This document shows, in pieces, positions 23,046-64,000 of a stretch of DNA of 64,000 nucleotides. The notes below the pieces were generated by a model. The model ran no database searches, had not been told where the DNA came from, and worked only from the letters and a program-made list of their open reading frames with translations. The position numbers and the translations under genes are program-made. The first letter of the stretch is position 1. The number at the start of each line of letters is the position of its first letter. Location: contig NC_090195.1 of assembly GCF_024679245.1 (NCBI RefSeq), positions 3,303,800 to 3,367,799 on the forward strand, written 5' to 3'. The stretch is from Pseudorasbora parva (lineage: Eukaryota > Chordata > Actinopteri > Cypriniformes > Gobionidae).

Positions 23046-24095
23046 TTTTTGTGACCTTTTAACATAATATCAGTGAAGAGCAGGAAGAATGTATTAAAGT
23101 AAAAACAAGGTAAAACACAGAATGATTGTAATATAATGCATAAAATGCTGCTGATGAATCTAAAAGAAAATATTCAAAACATGTTTAAAATATAACTTCA
23201 ACTATGAAAATATTTATTGAATACAATACATAATTTGTGGTGGAAATGAGGGTTAAAAATGTTTATATTATGATTCTAAAATATTTTATACACACAATCT
23301 TGTTTTTGATAAACTCTGACTTTCTAAAACATTTTTAAAAAATATTGTTGTGGATAATGGTTAAAATAAATGATATAAACAATATACAGAGTCGGTCAAA
23401 TAATGGTGTACAGTAAACTCCACCTGACTGGCCCAACGTATGAATCCAACAATGGACTTCTGTGTGTATGTCTTTTTCTGGCGCTTCGTGAAAAATCATT
23501 TTAATCTATTAAAATGTGAAGATCTAATTCTAAATCTGACTCCATTAATAATTTAATCTGATCTGATCGAAGGATTAGTTGTGATTTAATTCAGATCGTT
23601 GATTTCCTTAGTGATTCTCAAATCTTCGTTCATCAAGGGACCGCTATCGCTCCGAGACTGAATGCTCGTGAAATGAATTACATACACAAACCGACTGGTT
23701 CTGATATTAGTCAGAGGATTGCGGCATGAATATTTTACCTTTAAGTGGTTGCACCTGCTCACTCAGCAAAAAGCGTTATTTTAATAATAGTCATGCAAGC
23801 TGCAACATGCTAATACAGGGCTAGACAGAAATCGTATTATCTCATAATGCTGTGGCCCATGCTCCAGTCATTGAGTCCTCAGTTTGATCTATCCTGGAAA
23901 CAAATCTGTGGAAATAAAGGCCTCCGCATTGATCCATACTAGAAGAACCAATCAAAGTTATTTAAGCCAGGCAAAACATCAAAATAAAGGAATTAAAAGA
24001 AAATAATACTGATCAGCATACAATATAACCCAATTACAAATGAACATAAAATAGTTTCAAAGAGTCATCATTTACCTGGCAATAGAGACACACAA
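22521..24095. other. Intergenic stretch
   Basis: Contains a short (AT)n tract near 22530 and a 34-nt T run at 23008-23041, possibly a retroposed tail. Otherwise nothing recognised. Confidence 0.45.
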
Positions 24096-24670
24096 AAGCC
24101 CCTTTCACACTGCGATTCCGGCAAATACACGGATAATGCGACCCAGCATTTGTTCCCGAGCCGCTAGATTTGGCCCATTCACACTGCCAGCGAAATACCG
24201 TAATATGTACCGTAATATCGTAACGGTCCCGGAACAAGTTGACACGTGACATCCTGATGTGACGTATAACGGCGAGCGATCTCAGCTTCAGCGCGGATAG
24301 TAAGGAGCTCCGTGGTCTCGACTTGTGTCCAGTTTGCACTCATTTCTGCTCGTTTAATTTTAGTTTATATTGTATACGAACACTCTCAGCGTTTAAAACA
24401 CCGACGAGCTCTTCTGGCACTGCAGGGTTGTGTTATTGAAAAAACAAGCTCTAGGAGTCGCACGATAACTAGCTACGTACACGTTGCGGCATTAGTTTCA
24501 GCTTTTGTTCACACAGCGCTCGTCCCGGGTCGAAAACCGCAATGTTACTAGGTCCCCGACCCGGGTTCAATTCGGTAATCAATGTCGGGACGTGGCTGCT
24601 TTCACACAGAAGGCGACCCGGCAATGCTCCGGGAATATTGCGGGTCCGACGTGCAGTGGGAAAGGGGCTT
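24096..24670. mobile_element. AAGCCCCTTTC-type element, copy A
   Basis: A 575-bp element with inverted ends AAGCCCCTTTCACACTGC / GAAAGGGGCTT. It is the inverse of 46565-47143 and similar over its full length. GC-rich with CpG and CCCGGG words, unlike its AT-rich surroundings. Carries a short frame described under copy B. Confidence 0.88.
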
Positions 24671-25634
24671 AAGAGTGATGTAAGTTCTGAATACAGATGC
24701 TTCCTTGAGTGGTTTGCCAATTCCCCTTAAATACTCAACTAGAACAAAGAAAAATAAACATTTAGCGCCCAAATATTTATGCAGCTTTTGGTTTTTTTCC
24801 CGTGCCCAAATGGTCACACCTATCCTTGGGGCCGGAGAGCAAATGTCTTTATGAGCATCTCCCCACACCGGAGGAACAATCCCAGTTGTCTTTCTTCTGA
24901 TGTGAGAATGAAACCTGTTTACCAATCACACTAAAAGTATTTCTATTGTCCATACAGAAACCGCTTGTGGCAGTATCTGCGAGATTGGCATGTTTGTGTG
25001 GCCCTGAGACAGAGGGCGAGAGGGTCAGAATAGGATTGGGCCAGGTGGAGTCTTGTTTTCTCTTGTACTCAGAGGAGTGAAGTTTTATTGACTTATTGCA
25101 GCTTTTATCTCTTGAGTTTGTTCTCAGGTGAAATCCATTCTTACAGTAATATTTCTATTTCTTTCAAAATGAAGGACATTTTAATGAATGCTTCCTAATT
25201 GCATGTTGGTTATTCATGTGAATAAGCATAATAATCATAGGCCACGTATTGCAACTAAATATGACTATTGCTCATATCCACATGGTGTGTACAGCCCGAC
25301 TGAACAACAGTGATGTCATTATACGCATGAGACACATACTTTAGATTGTCTCTCTTCTCCAGCCCTGCAGTCCCAGGTCAACGTGTACTGATCCTTCTGT
25401 CCACACCAGATATGGGATGAGAACTCTATTAATAAAATCATCATGAGGTTGGGAATATGAGTTGAGTTTCAAACTCACAGGGGATTAATGAACAGCAATA
25501 AGCGAAATAGTTAAAGATCAGCTCATAAGAATCTGAAGCACGTATCTTCATCCCTAAAGCCAAGGTTCCCATGTCGTCCGACTCCAGTGGTGTTCTGTCT
25601 GAACAATGGAAGATGGAGAATTGTCTGGAAATCA
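24671..25634. other. Intergenic stretch, nothing recognised
   Basis: No gene seen. Short open frames are not supported by splice context or recognisable residues. Confidence 0.45.
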
Positions 25635-26375
25635 AAATATACACAGATCATGCATAATATTATGATCACCTTCCTAATATGCCCAAAGCATCACACTGCA
25701 CTATCTATCAAAAGTGCTCCAAGGAAGGAACAGTGGAGAACCGGCAACAGGGCCATGGGCGGCCAGGGCTCATTGATGCACGTGGGGAGCGAAGACTGGC
25801 CCGTGTGGTCTGAATGTTGGGTATGGGACTGCATAGCCGCAGACCAGTCAGGGTGCCCATGCTGACCCGTGACAGTTGACCAAAACTGTGAGCATCAGAA
25901 CTGGAGCATGGAGCAATGGAAGAAGGTGGCCTGGTCTGATGAATCATATTTTCTTTTACATCACTTGTATGGAACACATGGCCCCAGGATGCACTATTGG
26001 AAGAAGGCGAGCCGGCGGAGGCAGTGTGATGCTTTGGGCAATGTTCTGCTGGGAAACCTTGGGTCCTCCATCCATGTGGATGTTACTTTGACACGCTCCA
26101 CCTACCTAAGCATTGCTGAGACCATGTTCAGCCTTGGAAATGATATTCTGGTGTCTGTGGCTCTTCCAGCAGGATAATGCTCCTGACACAAAGCACAAAT
26201 GCTTCAGGAATGGTTTGAGGAGCACAACGACGAGTTTGAGACGTTGACTTGGCCTCCAGATTCCCCAGATCTCAATCCAATCGAGCATCTGTGGGATGAG
26301 CTGAACAAACAAGTCTGATCCATGGAGGCCCCACCTCACAACTTACAGGACTTACAAGACACAGCACACCAAAAA
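25635..26375 (+). pseudogene. Tc1-like transposase remnant 1
   Basis: A left TIR-like end (GATCATGCATAATATTATGAT) runs directly into the transposase, so the 5' part is deleted. Recognisable + strand pieces, in shifted frames, are [30 protein letters not shown] (around the first catalytic D), YWKKASRRRQCDALG and WPPDSPDLNPIEHLWDE (the DDE/D C-terminal region). Frameshifts and stops make it dead. No right TIR is visible. Confidence 0.92.
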
Positions 26376-26927
26376 TGTGTTATGCATAAATCACAAAGTC
26401 CTTTCATGGGATAGATATTTTCTGTGTATGCATTATTGTTCATTACTGACAGGCAGTATAATAGCCCTTATCCTGTGTTTTAGGTTAATGTTAGTATATA
26501 TTTTTAAGAAGATAATATTGATGATTGTGACAGCAGTGCCTCAGAAAAGAAGATCGAAAAAAGAAAGGAAGAAGTTGAAGATCAAGGAGGATAGAAACAG
26601 TGAGGGCAGAGGTGAAGAACATAAGTCATAAATTGTTGTGGAAGTGAAGCATTTTGGTACATTATCCTAAAAGTGTCAGCTACACTGAAAAAGAAGAGTC
26701 TTATCGATTTTTCACTAATCATTGATTTGGAAGATTTTCATTAATGTTTTTTTTAAAACTCTTATGTCAAGACACGGTTCCACTAGTATTTTCCAGTTGC
26801 GTCAAAATTTGAGTCAGGTTTTGATATTTCCACATGTGAGTACCAAATGAAACACAGTAGCACACGATGAAAGGAGATAATAACGCTTTTTTACTGTTTC
26901 GCTGCCAGCTTTTTTTTTCTTATTTCT

Positions 26928-27535
26928 TTAAAGGTCCCGTTCTTCGCGATCCCATCTTTCAAACTTTAGTTAGTGTGTAATGTTGCTGTTAGAGCATAAA
27001 TAATACCTGTAAAATTATAAAGCTCAAAGTTCAATACCAAGTGAGATATTTTATTTAACAGAAGTTCCCTTTCAAAGCCTACAGCAAACGGCCGGTTTGG
27101 ACTACACCGCTGCACTTCCTGCTGTAATGACGTCACTAGAGCCATTTGTTGACTAACCCTCCGCCCACAAGAACACGCAAAATAGGGGGCGTGGTCTCGT
27201 TGCTCTCCCACGTGGAGAAGAGCTGCATTCAGCTTGCATCTCCCCATTATGGTAAGAGGCGGGACCTTTCCGGGCAAAGTGCGCTAAGCTGCTGTCCAAT
27301 CACAACACGGGAAGCGCTGGCCCAATCAGAACTCGTTACGTGTTTCTGAAGGAGGGACTTAATAGAACAAGGAAATCATCAGGCCGTTTTTAGGACAGGA
27401 AACAGCGCTGTACAGATAAGTAAATTGTGTGAAAAATACTGTGTTTTTTTTACACCCGAAACATGAACTCATGTTATATTGCACACTGTCAACATAATCA
27501 AGGCTTCAAAAACACACGAAAAATGGGACCTTTAA
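26928..27535. mobile_element. TTAAAGGTCCC-type MITE
   Basis: Ends TTAAAGGTCCCGTTCTTCG and, inversely, TTAAAGGTCCCATTTTTCG: about 19-bp inverted repeats around 608 bp. The middle is GC-richer with 'gtaatgacgtcac' and CCAAT words. Open frames inside are spurious. Confidence 0.82.
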
Positions 27536-28855
27536 GTTGCCAGCCACTGCCAGCATTTTTGATAATTTTTACAAAACTTTATAGCCCCCCATAATATTTT
27601 GTTGTATGAATATTTGAACATGAAATGTATTAAAAGAAAGAACAGAGCCCGTTTTATTTTAGCGTCATGTATTCTTTTTACAACAGCGTTTGAATGTGTG
27701 TAATTTTAATAAAAAGGAGAAAGAGGATCTATTATAATATTATCGCCCCATAATCTGCACGTTTCCTCCTTTAGCATAGTTTGCACCCTCAGCCAGTTGT
27801 ACACTGTCCGCCATTTTCTCTGCGCTCCAGCAGTCAACAATGCCTTGTAAGCAATGCAGGTGCATTGCCTGAAAGAGGAACAATTCACACAGGTTTTATT
27901 AAAAAGTTAAAGCTCAAGGATAAATCAGTACCAACTCTTCGTGATCCAGCTTATAGTGTCTGCAGCGACACTGGTCACGGCAGTAATGTAAGGGCAAGCA
28001 CAAACTTTATTACAGTTCATCAGGGCTGTTTTATGGATATACATTTTACCAGTTACCCTGAAAAGGCATACGGTCTGTATATATTTGTTTACTGTTAATT
28101 GTAAGGAGTGTTTTTGTGTAATTTGCTGTGTATGTTGATGATAATGCAAGGGAGAGAGAGTTTCTGGATAAGGTTTTAATGCACACTTTAATGTTTTATT
28201 CAGCTTTTATTGATCTTTTGTGTGAAGTACCATAAACTTCATAAAACTCATCAGTTAAGTTTTGGCCGCTTAAACAGGCTTGTACTAATAGTGGATAAAA
28301 GCAAGATGATAACAATTTATAAACTATACCTGTTCTTTCTCCATGCATCAGATATTCTAGTACTGACCGTTTCTGACATTTTTAGAGCGTGAGATTGTTC
28401 GGTTTTGTTGTTGGGGCATGATAGAGATTGTAGTGGCTTTGAGCATGAGCTCTTGAAGCTCCGCCCTCTTCTTGAAAGAGAATTTGTATTTAAAGGGAAA
28501 CACACAAAAAACCGCACCTACAAAAAGGGGCAATTTTAATTCGCTATAAAAAATATCTGTAGGTTTTTTTGACACACACTGTGGGGACATCAGAGACTCA
28601 TTTTACACCTTGTAAATGGGGCATCCAATGTCCCCGTTAAATGTCCTAATTGAACTAAGGCCTAATCTTGGCTTAATCTAAGAACTTTTTACTACATTTC
28701 AGATTGTGAAAATGCATTTGAATGTGTGTGAAGTTTCAGACAATATTCTAAAAATATAAGGTCAACAGACAGATGTAGAAAACAAATCTTGGGAAAAAAA
28801 TTTAGCCTGTAAAATTTAAAATAAATTTTTTCTAGCTGTGATTTCATAATTAGTA
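27536..28855. other. Intergenic stretch, nothing recognised
   Basis: AT-rich non-coding sequence with no supported gene. A 'ggggacatcagagactcattt' word near 28584 recurs near 37797 and probably marks a dispersed repeat fragment. Confidence 0.4.
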
Positions 28856-28863
28856 CCATAGAG

Positions 28864-30029
28864 CAGTGGTCGGCAACTGGCGGCCCGCGGGCCAAAAGTG
28901 GCCGGCCAGCGATAATATCTGACCCGCGGCGCTGCCGCATCTGGCGGATTGTTTTGATAGCGGCTGGTTCTGAAATATATCTGTTAGTGTAACGGAGTCG
29001 AGCTAATGAGAACTGTGCAGGTAAACTCCCGTTATTTCAAGAGACGATCACTTCGTCTAGTGGCCAGTGGAAAATTACACAGCATTTAGCCTCATCGTCA
29101 GAGCGTCAGACTACCGTGCAGAAAAAAACAGAGTTCAAGCCTCGCTCAGAGCGGGCAGTGCGAATTTATATCAACATTCAATCAGTTTTGTCTAGTGATT
29201 TTGCCTTCAAAAAATACAGCAACGTTTTAGCAGCAATGTTTTATTTTGGGTTAAATTCAGAGCTTTCAATTTGAAAAGTTCTGAAAGACATTCAAGAGTC
29301 TGTGGAATAGATCGCTTGACACGCCTCTAAAAGTGTCATGTCTGGTATGATGACAAAACGAACAGTGAAATATTGAAACGTTTGATTATATCGCGGGGCG
29401 TCAGCACCAAAATGTGAACAATAACAACTCAAATTCAGCTTCCTTTTTATCAAAACATATTGACAACAACCAGCAAAAAAGGTGCCATGCTTTGTCTCGT
29501 GGTGCCGTCTGATTCTTTGTGACAACTTTGTTGCAGATTAGACACACCAGCTTTGCATTCACAAAACCAGGTAGGATGCATGCAGTCTTCCCATTCTTGT
29601 TTGTATGCCCTGTTTTCGCTGTTAACTTTCCTCTTTAGACTCTTGATAGTGCTATCTTCAATGTTAATGTAATCGTTTAGCCTACCTCCAAAACGCAAAC
29701 GATTGCAAAAAAATGCAGTTTACTACGTGAGGATGCCAAGGAATAATTCTGAGCGTAAAAGTATGTTACGTGACGTCAAATAAGTATTACAATAGGTTCC
29801 ATGTGTAACAAGCAAATTAAAATAAATTTATAATTCAATGGAAAGTGGAAATAATAAAACATCGTTCGTTAAGAGCAATCAAACATGCCAATAATGGGTC
29901 AAATCCTCTTTTATGTTTTGAGTTATTTTTATTTATTTATTAAATTATCCCTTGACTATATTCTGGCCCGCCATCTAGTGGCAAATTTTTTTTTTTTTGG
30001 CCGTGGCCAAATATACTTGACAACCCCTG
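28864..30029 (-). mobile_element. hAT transposon remnant with 8-bp target duplication
   Basis: Ends CAGTGGTCGGCAACT and, inversely, CAGGGGTTGTCAAGT; flanks CCATAGAG (28856-28863) and CCATAAAG (30030-30037), an 8-bp duplication with one change. On the - strand at about 29300-29680, in broken frames, it shows KRKVNSENRAYKQEWEDCM and RRHHETKH. This is the N-terminal BED zinc-finger region of hAT transposases related to vertebrate ZBED5-like proteins. Most of the transposase is deleted. Confidence 0.88.
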
Positions 30030-30037
30030 CCATAAAG

Positions 30038-30480
30038 GGTTACAGACAGAATAAACAAACAACAAATGAAAAGTAAAGCGACAGCCCCTAACAGACGGCT
30101 GCCACATATAAACATAATTAAACACAACATAAATGTCCCAAGTCGTCGCCTCCCCTTTTATACTCCCGGAGCTCCTCCGTTTGACTTGAGACCGGTGTGA
30201 CTCGCTCCATTCTCACGGCTCTTGGCCCCACCCTGCTTGCCGGTACTTTTTACAATATATTATATGAATATTATTTTGAAATAATACTTTATACATCACA
30301 AAAAAATCACCACAGAAAATGCAAAAAATGCAGATTCAATTAAAGTCTGATGGATTGAAATGGAGAAATGTTGTGGTGTGCTTGTGAAAAGTGGTGTTGA
30401 AAGATGGTATTCTCTTTAGCTGGTGTAAAACTCTCTGTAAAATAACAACACCTTAACACGTCTGTCATTAAACACTCGTG
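30038..30480. other. Intergenic stretch upstream of the mybpc gene
   Basis: A GC-richer block at about 30140-30245 is of unknown origin. No gene is seen. Confidence 0.4.
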
Positions 30481-30669
30481 CCCAGTCCCTCATCTCTGTA
30501 TTTCTCCCTCTCCATCCCTCCAAACTTTGTTCCTGGTCTTGGAGAATCCAAATGGGGTTTCAAGTGTCAGTCCTTCTCCCTTTTCTCCCCCTGGTTTCTC
30601 CCTCCTTCCCACTCTCTCCTTCCTTGGTGGGTAATTTGAGTTCCCTGAACGCTTTGAATAACAGAGGGA

Positions 30670-30743
30670 CTGTGAAATAAAAAGCAAAAAAAAGTGACAC
30701 TAGCTGTCAGTCGAAGGAAGACAAGCAAGACGCAGCCTCAACC
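30670..30743 (+). promoter_or_regulatory. mybpc2: Putative core promoter and 5' UTR of mybpc2
   Basis: A TATA-like AATAAAAAG near 30677 lies about 65 bp before the first coding ATG at 30744. The ATG context is CAACCATGC. A promoter right here is an inference; a further upstream non-coding exon cannot be ruled out. Confidence 0.3.
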
Positions 30744-62579
<31,836 letters not shown>

Positions 62580-64000
62580 GTGAGAGATCTGCTTTGCATT
62601 TATCCACCAAAATACCATAATTAAAGGTATCGCTCATGCAAAAATGAGCATTCAGTATGGATATTTAGTCACCTTCATGTCTTGTTTGACTTTATATCTT
62701 CCATGAAACATTTGGGTCAAGTCATAGGCTACTGTTATGGGCAGGGCCGTTTTTAGGCTAAAGCCCTTTTCGGTCTGGAATAGTTTAACATGGGGATGTG
62801 GGGGTAAAATAATTATAACAAGAGGTTCTCTGTGATTTTAGTCCCGTCCGAATGTGCCATCTCGGTAATCATTACAGACAATGTCAGTGAAGATCACCGA
62901 GACGTTTACCTTCTGTAAAAAGGTCCAGAAAAATGACCTTGGGTTATACTAATCCCGTTCGAATAGACCCGCTATAAAAATGTAAGTTAAAATCCCGTCA
63001 TTTCCTGTTTAAACCTTTTTAAAAAACGTGTTTTGTGGCTGGGAACGTCGTCATCCGTGCTTTAGTTTCATCATCATGAAAAAGTCAAAGCCATCAGGGC
63101 ATCATTATCGTAAAAAGAAAAAATAGGGAATATAAAAAAGAAAGCGAAATATACAGGTATGTTAACTAATTGGTTACCTGTTCTCTACTACAAGCTGGTC
63201 GCTCTATCGTAACGTTGAGCAAAACATGACACTGAATATAAGCACGGGGGGACCACACGTCATGCTCATTTATTTCAGCAGCAGAGCGAACGTCAGCCGA
63301 ACGTAGCACCGCCCACAACATTTTTAGGTCGGGCGGTTCGGTCTGGACTCGATCCATAGGGGAGTAATATATGCCTGAACAGAAACTGTTCGGATCAATG
63401 AAATCATCAGGGCGGGCTTTAGACGATGACGGACAGATGATCAACAGTAACGTAATCATCCACGTCATCAAAGGGGCTTGGGTTATATTTGTTCGAACAC
63501 TCGCGGCATACATTCACAACGCGAGTTCAGTCTGGCGCGTTTCAGGTCATGCCTTTGCAAGCTTAACTTTCATAGAAATTAATTTTAGAAGTTAAAAGAC
63601 TTACATCGCTCACAATAGCTCCGTTTAAATGAGTGCCTGTAGCTGAGCTGAGCTGTGAGTGTGATCTCCATCCCTCATGCGCGGGTTCAAAACATGAGGA
63701 AATGGCTCCCTCTGCTGGCTGTAGTCTTTAGCCTTTGGCCAAACATTCCTCCTATGATGCAAATATCGTCAATTTGTATCATAGGAGGAATTTTTCCAGA
63801 AATGCTTAACTCTCTTGTCTCAGGGAGATATGAGGGGGGAAAGCACAATCATTTGAATATACTCCAGGGTTTCTTCTGATACAAAGCCATATGCTAAAAG
63901 TCTCATTTTTAGACAATAGTGAATTTAAAACAATTTCTGTTTATGCTTTTAAATATTTTCTGTTTTGTTTTAGGGTCTAATCTGTAAATATGTCTTTTCC
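62580..64000. other. mybpc2 intron 25 (incomplete)
   Basis: No exon was recognised up to the window end. A perfect short inverted repeat 'ttcctcctatgatgcaaata' / 'tttgtatcataggaggaa' lies at about 63747-63792. The GC-richer block 62840-63560 may be a diverged mobile element. Confidence 0.5.

Noticed and set aside
24034..24925. Overlapping frames on both strands around 24.0-24.9 kb
   Set aside because: They fall in the AAGCCCC-type element and its GC-rich inverted copy; no splice context or recognisable protein, apart from the short Myb-like start reported in copy B.
26966..27277. 103-residue - strand frame
   Set aside because: Lies inside a MITE with clear terminal inverted repeats and shows no known motif.

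Overview
The window is vertebrate nuclear DNA, almost certainly from a cyprinid fish. It has short exons with GT/AG introns, kappa-like immunoglobulin light-chain V segments with 12-spacer recombination signals, a fish-style PRY/SPRY gene, very many (TG)n, (AT)n and (GATA)n tracts, and a dense load of small inverted-repeat transposons and Tc1 relics of the cyprinid type. The species is not determined.

Layout. 0.2-3.5 kb: two intact light-chain V segments (leader exon, intron, V exon, 12-RSS) on the + strand, separated by a nested transposon. No J or C segment is recognisable. 4.2-4.4 kb: a broken + strand reading frame resembling a multicopy fish family. 5.6-9.8 kb: a complete five-exon - strand gene for a 232-residue PRY/SPRY protein without RING, B-box or coiled coil, with its own TATA box and poly(A) signal. 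10-30 kb: gene-poor DNA made of microsatellites, hairpin MITEs, a Tc1 relic, a hAT relic with 8-bp target duplications, and two identical tRNA-Trp(CCA) genes on the - strand.

30.7-64 kb: the 5' part of a skeletal myosin-binding protein C gene on the + strand, best matched to the fast type (mybpc2). I rebuilt 25 coding exons whose phases all join (2817 nt, 939 codons), running from the start codon through Ig C1, the M-domain, Ig C2-C5, FN3 C6-C7, Ig C8 and the start of FN3 C9. The rest of C9 and C10 lie beyond the right edge. The introns carry several nested mobile elements and a 1.2-kb GATA array.

The V segments and the SPRY protein belong to immune-related families. The mybpc gene is a sarcomere gene and shares no visible function with them. 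The most unusual points are the stand-alone PRY/SPRY gene, the 101-bp identical promoters in front of diverged V segments, paired extra cysteines in CDR1 of both V segments, a roughly 525-bp element with 9-bp target duplications, and several transposon-inside-transposon structures that give a relative order of insertion.
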